7,163 nucleotides of DNA from Caulobacteraceae bacterium (GTDB lineage Bacteria > Pseudomonadota > Alphaproteobacteria > Caulobacterales > Caulobacteraceae): positions 1-7,163 of the forward strand of contig CANJYY010000125.1 of NCBI GenBank assembly GCA_947479185.1. The letters run 5' to 3'. Below, one piece after another: positions 1 to 6,598 of the stretch. Both the position numbers and the translations under genes were made by a program. Each line of letters opens with the position of its first letter. Within the stretch, counting starts at the first letter, position 1. The notes below the pieces were generated by a model. That model had not been told where the DNA came from, did no database searches, and saw only the letters and a list, made by a program, of their open reading frames with translations.

Positions 1-1
1 G

Positions 2-169
2 GTGGACGACGCCGAGGCGCTGGCCGAGCGGGTCAAGGCCGTGCTGGCCGACCCGATGCTGCGCATCAGGCTGATCCAGAACGGGCACGCCCGCGTCGAG
101 GCCGAGTTCGCCGAGGCCGCCGTGGTCGAGGAATGGCGCCATCTGTTCTCGCGACTGGGGGAAGGCTGA
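2..169 (+). CDS. Glycosyltransferase C-terminal fragment (5' end outside window)
   Basis: Only the last 55 codons are present; the reading frame is open to the left edge and stops at TGA 167-169. The visible peptide begins VDDAEALAERVKAVLADP and continues with a basic, Asn-Gly-His stretch and a final acidic/aromatic helix. This matches the usual tail of GT-B glycosyltransferases (family 4/group 1), in which 'D-x-E-x-LA…LL-x-DP-x-LR…G-x-x-R-V…F' forms the closing helices that pack back on the first domain. No catalytic residue is visible, so donor and acceptor cannot be named. The stop codon overlaps the start of the next gene (TGATG), so the two are translationally coupled and probably act in one pathway, plausibly surface polysaccharide synthesis (inference). 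A different protein with a similar helical tail is possible. Confidence 0.7.
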   Translation: MDDAEALAERVKAVLADPMLRIRLIQNGHARVEAEFAEAAVVEEWRHLFSRLGEG

Positions 170-1899
170 TGTGCGGCATCGCGGGGATTCTGGGCGTCAC
201 CGACCCTGAACAGGCCGAGCGCGACGTGCGGGCGATGATCGAGCGCATCACCCACCGCGGGCCGAACGGCATCCGCGTCGAGAGCGGGCCGGGCTGGTGC
301 GTGGCCCATGCTCGCCTGTCGATCATCGACCTCGAAGGCGGCTGGCAGCCCCTGCACGCCGCCGGCTCGACGATCATCGGCAACGGCGAGATCTACAACT
401 ACCTGGAGCTAGCCGAGGAGTTCCAGCTGAAGGGCAAGCTGGCCACGGGCTCGGACTTCGAGCCGTTGCTGCACCTGTACGCCCAGGAGGGCGAGAAGGC
501 CTTTGAGCGGCTACGGGGCATGTACGCCTTCTGCCTGATCGGCTGTGATGGGCGGACGTGGCTGGTCAGGGACGGATTCGGGATCAAGCCGCTCCACACC
601 ACACAGACTGAACAAGGTATCGCCTTCGCGTCGGAGTCGGGCGCATTCGCCGACGAGCTGCCCTCGCCCGCAGCGGAAGCCGTGGAGCAGGTCCTGGCCC
701 TCGGATACGGGATCGACGACATCTCCGGCCGCTGGATCGACCGGCAGTCTCCGGGACTTGTCACCCGGTGGAACGCCGAGGGCGAGATCGCCGGCTTCGG
801 CCTGCTGGATTGGGAAGCAGCCGGCCGCCCCCCTCCGCCGAACGATGACAAGGCCGCGCTCCAGGCGCTCGACGCCATCCTTGAGGACAGCGTCCGCGTC
901 CACCAGCGCTCGGATGTCCCCTATGGCCTGTTCCTGTCCGGCGGGATCGACAGCTCGGCCATCGCCACGCTGATGAGCCGGCTCAACGAACGGCCGGTCA
1001 CCGCCTTCACCTGCGGCTTTGACGCACCGGAGGCGCGCGACGAGCGGGGCGCGGCCGAACGGGTCGCGAAGGCCCTGAACCTCGACTGGCGCGAGACGAC
1101 CTTCGGCGAGGAAGACTTCTGGCGCATCGCGCCGCAGGTGGCCAACTTCCTCGACGATCCGACGACCGACTACGCCTGTCTGCCGACCTACAAGCTGGCC
1201 GAGGCGGCAAAGGGCACGCTGACCGTGGTGCTCAGCGGCGAAGGCGGGGACGAGCTGTTCGGCGGCTACGGCCGTTATCGCCGGGCGCTGCGGCCGTCCT
1301 GGCTGGGCGGGCGCCCCGCCGAACCGCAAATCGACGCGCCCTTCCTTAAAGACGGTGGGGCAGCCGCCCTCGCCCGGTGGCGGCAGACGGCGCAGGCGCC
1401 GACGGACTACACCCCCCTCCAGCAGGCCCAGTACGCCGACATCGTCACCTGGCTGCCCAATGACCTGCTGCTGAAGCTTGACCGGATGCTGATGGCGCAC
1501 GGGCTGGAGGGCCGCACGCCTTTCCTCGACAGGGAAGTCGCGGCGTTCGCGTTCAACCTGCCGGACCGGATGAAGGTGCGCGGCAAGTACGGCAAATACA
1601 TCCTGCGCAAGTGGCTGGAGCGGCACTGCCCGGCGGCCGAGCCGTGGGCGAAGAAGAAGGGCTTCACCGTCCCCGTGGCCAGCTGGATCGCGCCGCGCGC
1701 CGGGGATATGGGCCCGCGCATCGCCGGCGTTCAGGCCGTGGCCGAGACCTGCGACGTCGAGGCCGTGCGCGCCGTATTCACCGACCCGGACCAGGCGCAC
1801 AATCGCTGGCCGCTGATGTTCTTCGCCCTGTGGTCACGGATTCACCTGGAAGGCGCGGAACCCCGCGCCGCCCTGTCCTCTTTGACCGGGGACTCCTGA
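169..1899 (+). CDS. asnB: Asparagine synthase (glutamine-hydrolysing) family amidotransferase
   Basis: A 576-residue, two-domain enzyme. The N-terminal class II glutaminase has the nucleophile Cys2 in MCGIAG, HRGP at 29-32, Arg49 in RLSIIDL, NGEIYNY at 72-78 and SD-x-E at 95-98, all canonical glutamine-binding positions. The C-terminal synthetase has the ATP-pyrophosphatase loop SGGIDSS at 257-263, [11 protein letters not shown] at 356-366, the EGRTPFLD motif at 447-454 and a KKGFTVP segment near 505. ATG at 169 is chosen because Cys must follow the initiator Met; an in-frame upstream ATG at 133 would bury the nucleophile. Family chemistry: glutamine amide nitrogen is transferred to an ATP-activated carboxylate, classically aspartate to asparagine, in the cytoplasm. 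The coupled glycosyltransferase leaves open a role amidating a uronic acid or other carboxylated sugar in a polysaccharide locus. All catalytic residues looked for are present, so it should be active. Confidence 0.9.
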   Translation: MCGIAGILGVTDPEQAERDVRAMIERITHRGPNGIRVESGPGWCVAHARLSIIDLEGGWQPLHAAGSTIIGNGEIYNYLELAEEFQLKGKLATGSDFEPLLHLYAQEGEKAFERLRGMYAFCLIGCDGRTWLVRDGFGIKPLHTTQTEQGIAFASESGAFADELPSPAAEAVEQVLALGYGIDDISGRWIDRQSPGLVTRWNAEGEIAGFGLLDWEAAGRPPPPNDDKAALQALDAILEDSVRVHQRSDVPYGLFLSGGIDSSAIATLMSRLNERPVTAFTCGFDAPEARDERGAAERVAKALNLDWRETTFGEEDFWRIAPQVANFLDDPTTDYACLPTYKLAEAAKGTLTVVLSGEGGDELFGGYGRYRRALRPSWLGGRPAEPQIDAPFLKDGGAAALARWRQTAQAPTDYTPLQQAQYADIVTWLPNDLLLKLDRMLMAHGLEGRTPFLDREVAAFAFNLPDRMKVRGKYGKYILRKWLERHCPAAEPWAKKKGFTVPVASWIAPRAGDMGPRIAGVQAVAETCDVEAVRAVFTDPDQAHNRWPLMFFALWSRIHLEGAEPRAALSSLTGDS

Positions 1900-1903
1900 G
1901 GAG
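1898..1903 (+). promoter_or_regulatory. Shine-Dalgarno for the PQQ-type dehydrogenase gene, overlapping the asnB stop
   Basis: GAGGAG lies 9 bases before ATG 1913 and shares its first two bases with the TGA stop of the asparagine synthase gene. It is the clearest ribosome binding site in the window. It fixes the downstream start and implies the two genes are read from one transcript, with ribosomes terminating directly on the next initiation site. Confidence 0.65.
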
Positions 1904-1912
1904 ACTGCCGCC

Positions 1913-3139
1913 ATGCGCCCTGCCCCGCTCGCCCTCGCCGCCCTGATCCTCGCCGCCTGCGGCGGACAGCCGTCCGGCGCCCAGACGGCCGCCGGCCAGC
2001 CGCTGGAAACCCGGCCGCCCAATGCCGAGGGCCAGACCCCGGCCTTCCCTGGCCAGACCCGCGCGCCGCGGGTCAGCGCCGATGTCGCCTTCGAGGTCCA
2101 GACGGTCGCCACCGGGCTCGACCATCCCTGGGCCATGGCCTGGCTGCCCGATGGTCGGATGCTGGTCACCGAGCGGCCCGGCCGGCTGCGGCTCGTGGCG
2201 AAGGACGGGACGCTGTCGGCGCCGGTCGCGGGCCTGCCGGCCGTCGACGCGCGCGGCCAGGGCGGACTGCTGGACGTGGCCCTGTCGCCGGACTTCGAGA
2301 CGGACCACCTGATCTACTGGACCTATGCCGAGCCGCGCGAAGGCGGCAACGGCACGGCGGCGGCGCGCGGCAAGCTGGTCCTGGACGGCGGCGCGGCGCG
2401 GGTCGAGGCCGTGCAGGTCATCTGGCGCATGACGCCGACGCTCGATTCCGTGCAGCATTTCGGCAGCCGGCTGGCCTTCTCGCCGGACGGCTTCCTGTTC
2501 ATCACCACCGGCGAGCGCTCGATCCTGCCGGGCCGGATGCAGGCGCAGGACCTGGCCTCGGCCTTCGGCAAGGTGATCCGGATCTATCCCGACGGGGCCA
2601 TTCCCAAGGACAATCCGTTCGCGGCCGTCAGTCCTGCGATCAAGAGCATCTGGTCCTACGGCCACCGCAATCTGCAGTCAGCGGCGATCAACCCGTGGAC
2701 CGGCCGGCTGTGGACCGTCGAGCATGGCGCCAGGGGCGGCGATGAGCTGAACATCCCGAAGGGCGGCAAGGACTACGGCTGGCCGACCATCACCTATGGC
2801 GAGGAATACTCCGGCGAGCCGATCGGCGACGGGATCACCGCGAAGGCCGGGATGGAGCAGCCGGTCTACTACTGGGACCCGGTGATCGCGCCGTCGGGCA
2901 TGGCCTTCTATGACGCCGCTCTGTTCCCGGCCTGGAAGGGCAGCCTGTTCATTGGCGGCCTGAGCAGCAAGAAGCTCGTGCGGCTGACGCTGAACGGCGA
3001 CCGGGTGGTCGGCGAGGAATGGCTGCTGCAGGACCTGAAGCTGCGCATCCGCGATGTGCGGGTCGGGCCGGACGGGGCGGTGTATGTGGCCACCGATGAC
3101 AGCGACGGGAAGGTGCTGCGGCTGGTTCCGTCCAAATAG
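1913..3139 (+). CDS. PQQ-dependent sugar dehydrogenase family lipoprotein (GSDH/YliI-like)
   Basis: A 408-residue exported protein. Residues 1-15 form a short lipoprotein signal with lipobox LAAC, so Cys16 is the predicted lipidated residue; Gly17-Gly18 follow, giving no inner-membrane retention signal. A Gln/Ala/Pro-rich linker leads to a six-bladed beta-propeller of the glucose/sorbosone dehydrogenase family (Pfam GSDH, COG2133). Signatures are [16 protein letters not shown] near 70-85, [26 protein letters not shown] with His182 at the position of the catalytic base of soluble glucose dehydrogenase, WSYGHRN at 247-253, [11 protein letters not shown] at 270-280 (the family usually has Pro where Ala273 sits) and YGWP at 288-291. 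Known members oxidise aldose sugars with PQQ and calcium in the periplasm; the true substrate here is unknown. It follows the asparagine synthase gene by 13 bp with a good ribosome binding site, so it is probably in the same operon. Confidence 0.88.
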   Translation: MRPAPLALAALILAACGGQPSGAQTAAGQPLETRPPNAEGQTPAFPGQTRAPRVSADVAFEVQTVATGLDHPWAMAWLPDGRMLVTERPGRLRLVAKDGTLSAPVAGLPAVDARGQGGLLDVALSPDFETDHLIYWTYAEPREGGNGTAAARGKLVLDGGAARVEAVQVIWRMTPTLDSVQHFGSRLAFSPDGFLFITTGERSILPGRMQAQDLASAFGKVIRIYPDGAIPKDNPFAAVSPAIKSIWSYGHRNLQSAAINPWTGRLWTVEHGARGGDELNIPKGGKDYGWPTITYGEEYSGEPIGDGITAKAGMEQPVYYWDPVIAPSGMAFYDAALFPAWKGSLFIGGLSSKKLVRLTLNGDRVVGEEWLLQDLKLRIRDVRVGPDGAVYVATDDSDGKVLRLVPSK

Positions 3140-3141
3140 CT

Positions 3142-3163
3142 CCTCCCCGCTACGCGGAGAGGA
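3142..3163. repeat. 22-bp palindromic repeat copy between convergent genes (possible bidirectional terminator)
   Basis: The sequence from 3142 is identical over 22 bases to 6568-6589. It folds as a hairpin with arms 3141-3150 and 3154-3163 and loop TAC 3151-3153. Read on the + strand one pair is a C/A mismatch (3146/3158); read on the - strand that pair is a U·G wobble, so the fold is slightly better in - strand RNA. It starts 3 bp after the stop of the PQQ-type dehydrogenase gene and covers the last codons and the stop of the convergent FAD oxidoreductase gene. There is no T-tract on either side, so it is not a standard intrinsic terminator. It resembles the short CCTCCCC…GGGGAGG intergenic repeats of Caulobacterales (recalled, not searched). 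Confidence 0.7.
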
Positions 3164-4262
3164 TTCGCGCCACTGCTTCCCCAATGGCCAGCGAGCTCGT
3201 CAGGCCCGGGCTCTCTATCCCGAACATGGCCACGAGGCCGGGCAGACCATGCACATCCACGCCATCCAGCCGGAAGTCGGGCTGGGGCTCGTCGGGGCCG
3301 TGGATCTTGGGGCGCAGGCCGGCGTAGTCGGGCGACAGGTGGTCCTCGGGCACGGCGGGCCAGAACTTGCGGATATAGGCGGCGAAAGCTGCGGCCTTGG
3401 CCGGATCGACCGAATAGTCCTCGGTCTCGACGAATTCGAGGTCGGGGCCGAACACCGCCTGGCCGCCGAGATCCTTGCGGTAGTGGGTGCCGAGCGCGCC
3501 GTGGATCGGCGGCGGATAGATCAGATGCTCGAACGGCGCCTTGCCGGCCAGACGGAAGTAGACGCCCTTGCCGAAGTGGCGGGCGGGGATCTGGTCGGCT
3601 GGAAAGCCCTCAATCAGGGCCGCGACGGTCTGGGCGCCCAGGCCCGCGGCCGTGACCAGCCGGCGCACGGTGAGCGTGGTCGGGGCCTCGCCGCCGGCCC
3701 GCACGCTGAAACCGCCGCCCGGCAGGGGCGTCGCGCCCTCGAACGGGGTCGAGGTGACCACCGCGCCGCCGTGGGCCTCGATCTCGCCGACCAGGGCGGT
3801 CATGTAGCCGTGGCTGTCGAACACGCCGCTCTCCGGCGACAGCAGGGCCATGTCGCACTTGAGGCCCGGCTCCATGGCCATGGCCGCCGCGCCGGTCAGA
3901 CGGGCCATGCCCTCGACGTCATTGATCCGCGCCTGTTCGAGAATGGCGTCCAGATGCTCGACCTCGGCCGGGCCGTTGGCCACGACCAGCTTGCCGCACC
4001 GGTGATAGTCGACATGGTGCTTGTCGAGGAATGCGTACAGCAGCCGGCGGCCCTGGACGCAGAAGCGCGCCTTCAGCGAGCCGGACGGATAGTAGAGCCC
4101 GGCGTGGATGACCTCGGAATTGCGCGAGGACACGCCCTGGCCGACGATCTTTTCCTTCTCCAGCACCACGACGGACAGGCCGCGCTGCGCCAGGGCGTAG
4201 CCCGTGGCCAGGCCCACCGCGCCGGCGCCGACCACCATCGCGTCGAAGTCGAACTCGTTCAT
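3150..4262 (-). CDS. FAD-dependent oxidoreductase, L-2-hydroxyglutarate oxidase (LhgO/L2HGDH) family
   Basis: A 370-residue DAO-superfamily flavoprotein. The N-terminal Rossmann fold has GAGAVG at 12-17 and the ribose-binding Glu35 ending the second strand. Family signatures follow: SSRNSEVIHAGLYYPSGSLK at 45-64, GTHYRKDLGGQAVFGPD and IHGPDEPQPDF in the substrate domain, and the flavin-closing FGIESPGLTSS near 347-357. These are hallmarks of L-2-hydroxyglutarate dehydrogenase/oxidase proteins, which oxidise L-2-hydroxyglutarate to 2-oxoglutarate and pass electrons to quinone or oxygen; the substrate here is inferred from family only. The start chosen is ATG 4262. TTG at 4268 is a possible alternative, and an in-frame TGA nine codons upstream of the ATG excludes anything longer. 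No clear Shine-Dalgarno is seen. The last residues (ILSA) and the TAG stop are encoded inside a palindromic repeat. It is convergent with the PQQ-type gene, 10 bp apart. Confidence 0.87.
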   Translation of the reverse strand: MNEFDFDAMVVGAGAVGLATGYALAQRGLSVVVLEKEKIVGQGVSSRNSEVIHAGLYYPSGSLKARFCVQGRRLLYAFLDKHHVDYHRCGKLVVANGPAEVEHLDAILEQARINDVEGMARLTGAAAMAMEPGLKCDMALLSPESGVFDSHGYMTALVGEIEAHGGAVVTSTPFEGATPLPGGGFSVRAGGEAPTTLTVRRLVTAAGLGAQTVAALIEGFPADQIPARHFGKGVYFRLAGKAPFEHLIYPPPIHGALGTHYRKDLGGQAVFGPDLEFVETEDYSVDPAKAAAFAAYIRKFWPAVPEDHLSPDYAGLRPKIHGPDEPQPDFRLDGVDVHGLPGLVAMFGIESPGLTSSLAIGEAVARILSA

Positions 4263-4328
4263 GTCCAAGGCGTAGACCAGCGCGGCCGGTCAGGCCAAGC
4301 TGTGATTTCCTGAACGGACGAGTGACCC
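4263..4328. promoter_or_regulatory. Divergent intergenic region, presumed promoters of the FAD oxidoreductase and TPR genes
   Basis: These 66 bp separate the start codons of two divergent genes, so promoters for both should lie here or within the neighbouring coding ends. I could not pick out convincing -35/-10 pairs, an operator or a strong ribosome binding site. The only candidate is a weak GGACGAG before ATG 4329. The assignment rests on gene orientation, not on motifs. Confidence 0.3.
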
Positions 4329-5609
4329 ATGGCCTTCGACATCGCCACCGCCCAGCGGCCCACGGGGGCCAGCGCGGCGGCCCTCGATCTCTACGAGACG
4401 GTGCTGGCCGGGCACCAGTGCTTCATCGGCGAGCCGGTGCGGGGTCTGCGCGCGGCGCTGGCCGACAGCCCGGACTTCGTCATGGCCCGGGTGTTCCTCG
4501 GCTACCTGCACGCGGCGGGCACCGATGCCGCGCCCTTGCCGGTGGCGCTGGACTGCCACGCCCGGGCACTGGCCTTGCCGACCAGCGATCGCGAGGCCGG
4601 CCATGTGGCGGCGCTCGGCCATATGGCGCGCGGCGAGATCGCGTCGGCGGCGAAGGTGCTGGCGGACGTCTCGGCGAAGTACCCCCGCGACGCCCTGGCG
4701 CTGCAGATCGGCCAGCTGCTCGACTTCCTGAGGGGTGACTCGCGGATGCTGCGCGACCGGATCGCCGCCGCCCTGCCCCACTGGAGCGAGAACATGCCCG
4801 GCTATCACGCCGTACTCGGGCTGCACGCTTTCGGGCTGGAGGAGACCGGCCACTACGCCGCCGCCGAGGCGACCGGGCGGCGGGCCATCGAGATCGAGCC
4901 GCGCAACGGCTGGGCACAGCACGCCGTGGCCCATGTGCTGGAGATGCAGAACCGCCGCGAGGAGGGCGTCGCCTGGATGCGCGAGGACCTCGCCCGCTGG
5001 ACCGGCGACAGCTATTTCCAGGTGCACAACTGGTGGCATCTGGCGCTGTTCCACCTGGGGCTGGGCGACACCGACGCGGTGCTGGCGCTGTATGACGACC
5101 CCATCCGGGGCGACCGGTCGGCGCTGGCCTATGACATGGTCGACGCCTCGGCCCTGCTCTGGCGGCTGCATCTGCAGGGCGTGGACGTCGGTGACCGCTG
5201 GACGGAGCTGGCCGACGGCTGGGCGCCGGCGGTGGCCGAGAGCCTGTACGCCTTCAACGACGCGCACGCCGCCATGGCCTTCGTCGGCGCGGGCCGGACC
5301 GACGCTCTCGCGGCGTTGCGCGAGGCCCAGGCGCGGGCCATCGCGGCCGGCGGCGACAACGCCGCCTTCGTACAGGTCGGCGAGCCGGTGGTGCGCGGCC
5401 TGGCGGCCTTCGGCGAGGGCGACTGGCGGGGCGCTCTGGCGGCCCTGCGGCCGGTGCGGGACGTGGCCCACCGGTTCGGCGGCAGCCATGCCCAGCGCGA
5501 CGTCATCGACCTGACGCTGGTCGAGGCGGCGCGGCGCGCGGACGACCACGGCCTTGTCGCCGCTCTGGAGGCCGATCGCGCCGCCGCAAGGTTGCGCGTT
5601 ATCGATTAA
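4329..5609 (+). CDS. TTC38/StaR-like tetratricopeptide repeat protein
   Basis: A 426-residue, Ala/Leu-rich, all-helical soluble protein with no signal peptide or membrane segment. TPR-like helix pairs recur throughout, such as YHAVLGLHAFGLEETGHYAA followed by AEATGRRAIEIEPRNGWAQH. The best family markers are AQHAVAHVLEMQ from residue 196 and HNWWHLALF from 233, which together with length and overall pattern fit the TTC38 family (StaR-like TPR group; family recalled, not searched). TPR arrays bind partner proteins or peptides; no catalytic role is established that I can cite, and the conserved His/Trp segments suggest the central groove matters. ATG 4329 is the only sensible start, as the family-like N-terminal helix begins soon after. 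It is divergent from the FAD oxidoreductase and lies 57 bp upstream of the autoinducer synthase in the same direction, so read-through into that gene is possible. Confidence 0.8.
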   Translation: MAFDIATAQRPTGASAAALDLYETVLAGHQCFIGEPVRGLRAALADSPDFVMARVFLGYLHAAGTDAAPLPVALDCHARALALPTSDREAGHVAALGHMARGEIASAAKVLADVSAKYPRDALALQIGQLLDFLRGDSRMLRDRIAAALPHWSENMPGYHAVLGLHAFGLEETGHYAAAEATGRRAIEIEPRNGWAQHAVAHVLEMQNRREEGVAWMREDLARWTGDSYFQVHNWWHLALFHLGLGDTDAVLALYDDPIRGDRSALAYDMVDASALLWRLHLQGVDVGDRWTELADGWAPAVAESLYAFNDAHAAMAFVGAGRTDALAALREAQARAIAAGGDNAAFVQVGEPVVRGLAAFGEGDWRGALAALRPVRDVAHRFGGSHAQRDVIDLTLVEAARRADDHGLVAALEADRAAARLRVID

Positions 5610-5620
5610 CCTCTTATAGT
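5592..5620 (+). promoter_or_regulatory. Candidate sigma-70-type promoter for the autoinducer synthase gene
   Basis: TTGCGC (5592-5597), a 17-bp spacer and TATAGT (5615-5620) give a plausible housekeeping promoter: the -10 matches 5 of 6 consensus bases and the -35 only 3 of 6. It sits in the only clearly AT-richer patch of the window, across the end of the TPR gene. The spacer holds a short dyad, GTTA-TCGAT-TAAC (5598-5610), which might be a regulator site. No typical 18-20 bp lux box was found. The predicted leader to GTG 5667 would be about 40 bases. Confidence 0.35.
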
Positions 5621-5653
5621 TGTTCTCGCGGGACTGACATCCTTGGGTGGGCC

Positions 5654-5657
5654 GGAG
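5654..5657 (+). promoter_or_regulatory. Ribosome binding site deciding the GTG 5667 start
   Basis: GGAG lies 9 bases upstream of GTG 5667. The longer option, TTG 5643, has only a weak GCGGGA upstream. With the GTG start the conserved Arg, Phe and Trp of LuxI proteins fall at 24, 28 and 34, exactly their usual positions, which supports this site. Confidence 0.6.
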
Positions 5658-5666
5658 ACCTGGCCC

Positions 5667-6425
5667 GTGATCCTGCTGCTCAACGCCGCCAACCGCGACG
5701 CCTTCCCGGCGCTGATGGACGACATGTTCCGCATCCGCCACGAGGTGTTCGTCGACCTCAAGGGCTGGGAGGAGCTGCGCCGGCCCGACGGGCGCGAGAC
5801 CGATCCGTGGGACAGGGCGGACGCCGCCTATCTGCTGGCCGTGGTCGACGGGCGGGTTGTGGGCGGCGCGCGGTTCAACGGCGGCGGCGGCCCGACCCTG
5901 GCCGGCCAGATCCTGCCCGAGCTGTTCGCCGACGCCCCGCCGATCGGCGAGGATTTTCTCGAGATGAGCCGGCTGTTCGCGCGGTCGCACGCGGCGCTGA
6001 AGGACCTGCTGAGCCCGGTGATCAGCGAGCTGCTGGTGGCGGCGGCCGAGCTGCAGCGGATCGTCGGCGGGCGCGGGGCCCTGACCATCAGGGAGCTGAA
6101 GCTGGCCCAGGCGCTGCTGGCCTGGGGCGGACACCCCGAGCCCCTGGGGCTGCCGCAGAGGACGCGGGACGGGGTGCTGGTCGGGGTGATGACCCACGCC
6201 ACCGCCCTGGCCGCCCGCAACCTGCGGCGGGCGCGCGGACAGAAGGGCCCGGCGATCTGGTGGGCCGGCAGGCCGGACGATGCGCCGAGGCTCTATGCGG
6301 ATGTGCTGAGGGTGGACCCGGTGGGGCCTGAGTGGGAGCCGCCGGCGGGGTTCACGCCGCTGGAGCGGGCACACCTGCGACCGGAGGAGATGGCGGAGGC
6401 GTTCTGGCGGGGACGGTTGGGGTAA
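5667..6425 (+). CDS. Acyl-homoserine-lactone synthase, LuxI family
   Basis: A 252-residue cytoplasmic protein (260 if TTG 5643 were used). The LuxI signature is clear: MFRIRHEVFVDLKGW gives Arg24, Phe28 and Trp34; ETDPWD gives Asp46 and Asp49; GGARF gives Arg69; FLEMSRLFA gives Glu99 and Arg102. These are the conserved residues of the family active site, which joins an acyl-ACP (or acyl-CoA) to S-adenosylmethionine and releases an N-acyl-homoserine lactone for quorum sensing. Two things are unusual. The segment after Arg69 is FNGGGGPTL rather than the common L-x-P-T-x-x-P, and the protein is some 30-50 residues longer than typical LuxI proteins, with an Arg/Pro-rich tail. No LuxR-type regulator gene is present in the window. 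Acyl chain preference cannot be read from the sequence. The gene has a candidate promoter of its own and is followed by an inverted repeat. Confidence 0.87.
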   Translation: MILLLNAANRDAFPALMDDMFRIRHEVFVDLKGWEELRRPDGRETDPWDRADAAYLLAVVDGRVVGGARFNGGGGPTLAGQILPELFADAPPIGEDFLEMSRLFARSHAALKDLLSPVISELLVAAAELQRIVGGRGALTIRELKLAQALLAWGGHPEPLGLPQRTRDGVLVGVMTHATALAARNLRRARGQKGPAIWWAGRPDDAPRLYADVLRVDPVGPEWEPPAGFTPLERAHLRPEEMAEAFWRGRLG

Positions 6426-6433
6426 GTAACGGT

Positions 6434-6487
6434 CCTCCCCACGTAGTGGGGAGGGGGACCGCCCGGAGGGCGGTGGAGGGGCGGCGC
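6434..6487 (+). repeat. Left arm of a paired palindromic intergenic repeat (two hairpins)
   Basis: Beginning 9 bp after the autoinducer synthase stop, this 54-bp arm contains two perfect hairpins: CCTCCCCAC / GTGGGGAGG (6434-6442 with 6446-6454, loop GTA) and ACCGCCC / GGGCGGT (6458-6464 with 6468-6474, loop GGA), then a GGAGGGGC tail. It aligns without gaps to the reverse complement of 6535-6588 at 42 of 54 positions. The first hairpin could slow or stop transcription leaving the synthase gene, but it is followed by G's, not T's. Confidence 0.8.
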
Positions 6488-6534
6488 AGGCGCGAGCCGC
6501 CACCTCCTGAATTCCGGTCCTTCCGGCCAGTCCG
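6488..6534. other. Spacer between the two repeat arms
   Basis: These 47 bp join the arms. GCCGCC at 6496-6501 can pair with GGCGGC at 6480-6485 in the left arm, and there is a small CCGG…CCGG repeat near 6514-6526. I see no gene, promoter or terminator in it. Confidence 0.4.
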
Positions 6535-6588
6535 GCGCTGCCCCTCCACCATGCTTCGCATGGTTCCCCTCCCCGCTACGCGGAGAGG
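6535..6588 (-). repeat. Right arm of the paired palindromic intergenic repeat
   Basis: This is the inverted partner of the left arm, separated from it by 47 bp (6488-6534). Its hairpins are ACCATGC / GCATGGT (6548-6554 with 6558-6564, loop TTC on +) and CTCCCCGC / GCGGAGAG (6569-6576 with 6580-6587, loop TAC). The outer 22 bases (6568-6589) are identical to 3142-3163. As in that copy, the non-Watson-Crick pair is a mismatch on + and a wobble on -, suggesting the natural reading strand is -. It lies downstream of the convergent ior-like gene. Confidence 0.8.
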
Positions 6589-6598
6589 AAGGCAACGC

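Noticed and set aside
133..168. ATG at 133 as start of the asparagine synthase
   Set aside because: It would add 12 residues before the catalytic Cys, which must become N-terminal after removal of Met; ATG 169 gives MCGIAG directly.
511..1800. Open frame of 429 codons on the - strand opposite the asparagine synthase
   Set aside because: Low-complexity composition and full overlap with a gene carrying every expected catalytic motif.
3054..4313. Open frame of 419 codons on the + strand opposite the FAD oxidoreductase
   Set aside because: Lacks family motifs and overlaps the ends of two well-supported genes.
6434..6454. Intrinsic (rho-independent) terminator after the autoinducer synthase
   Set aside because: The 9-bp stem is strong, but no T-tract follows on either strand, so I call it a repeat hairpin with at most a possible termination role.
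4290..6503. Very long open frame (737 codons) on the - strand over the TPR and autoinducer synthase genes
   Set aside because: Its translation is Arg/Gly/Pro/Gln-rich without recognisable motifs, while the + strand genes beneath it have clear family signatures. Long antisense frames are common in DNA this GC-rich.
6434..6588. CRISPR array or insertion-sequence ends
   Set aside because: There are only two inverted units with no regular spacers, no transposase frame and no visible target duplication.
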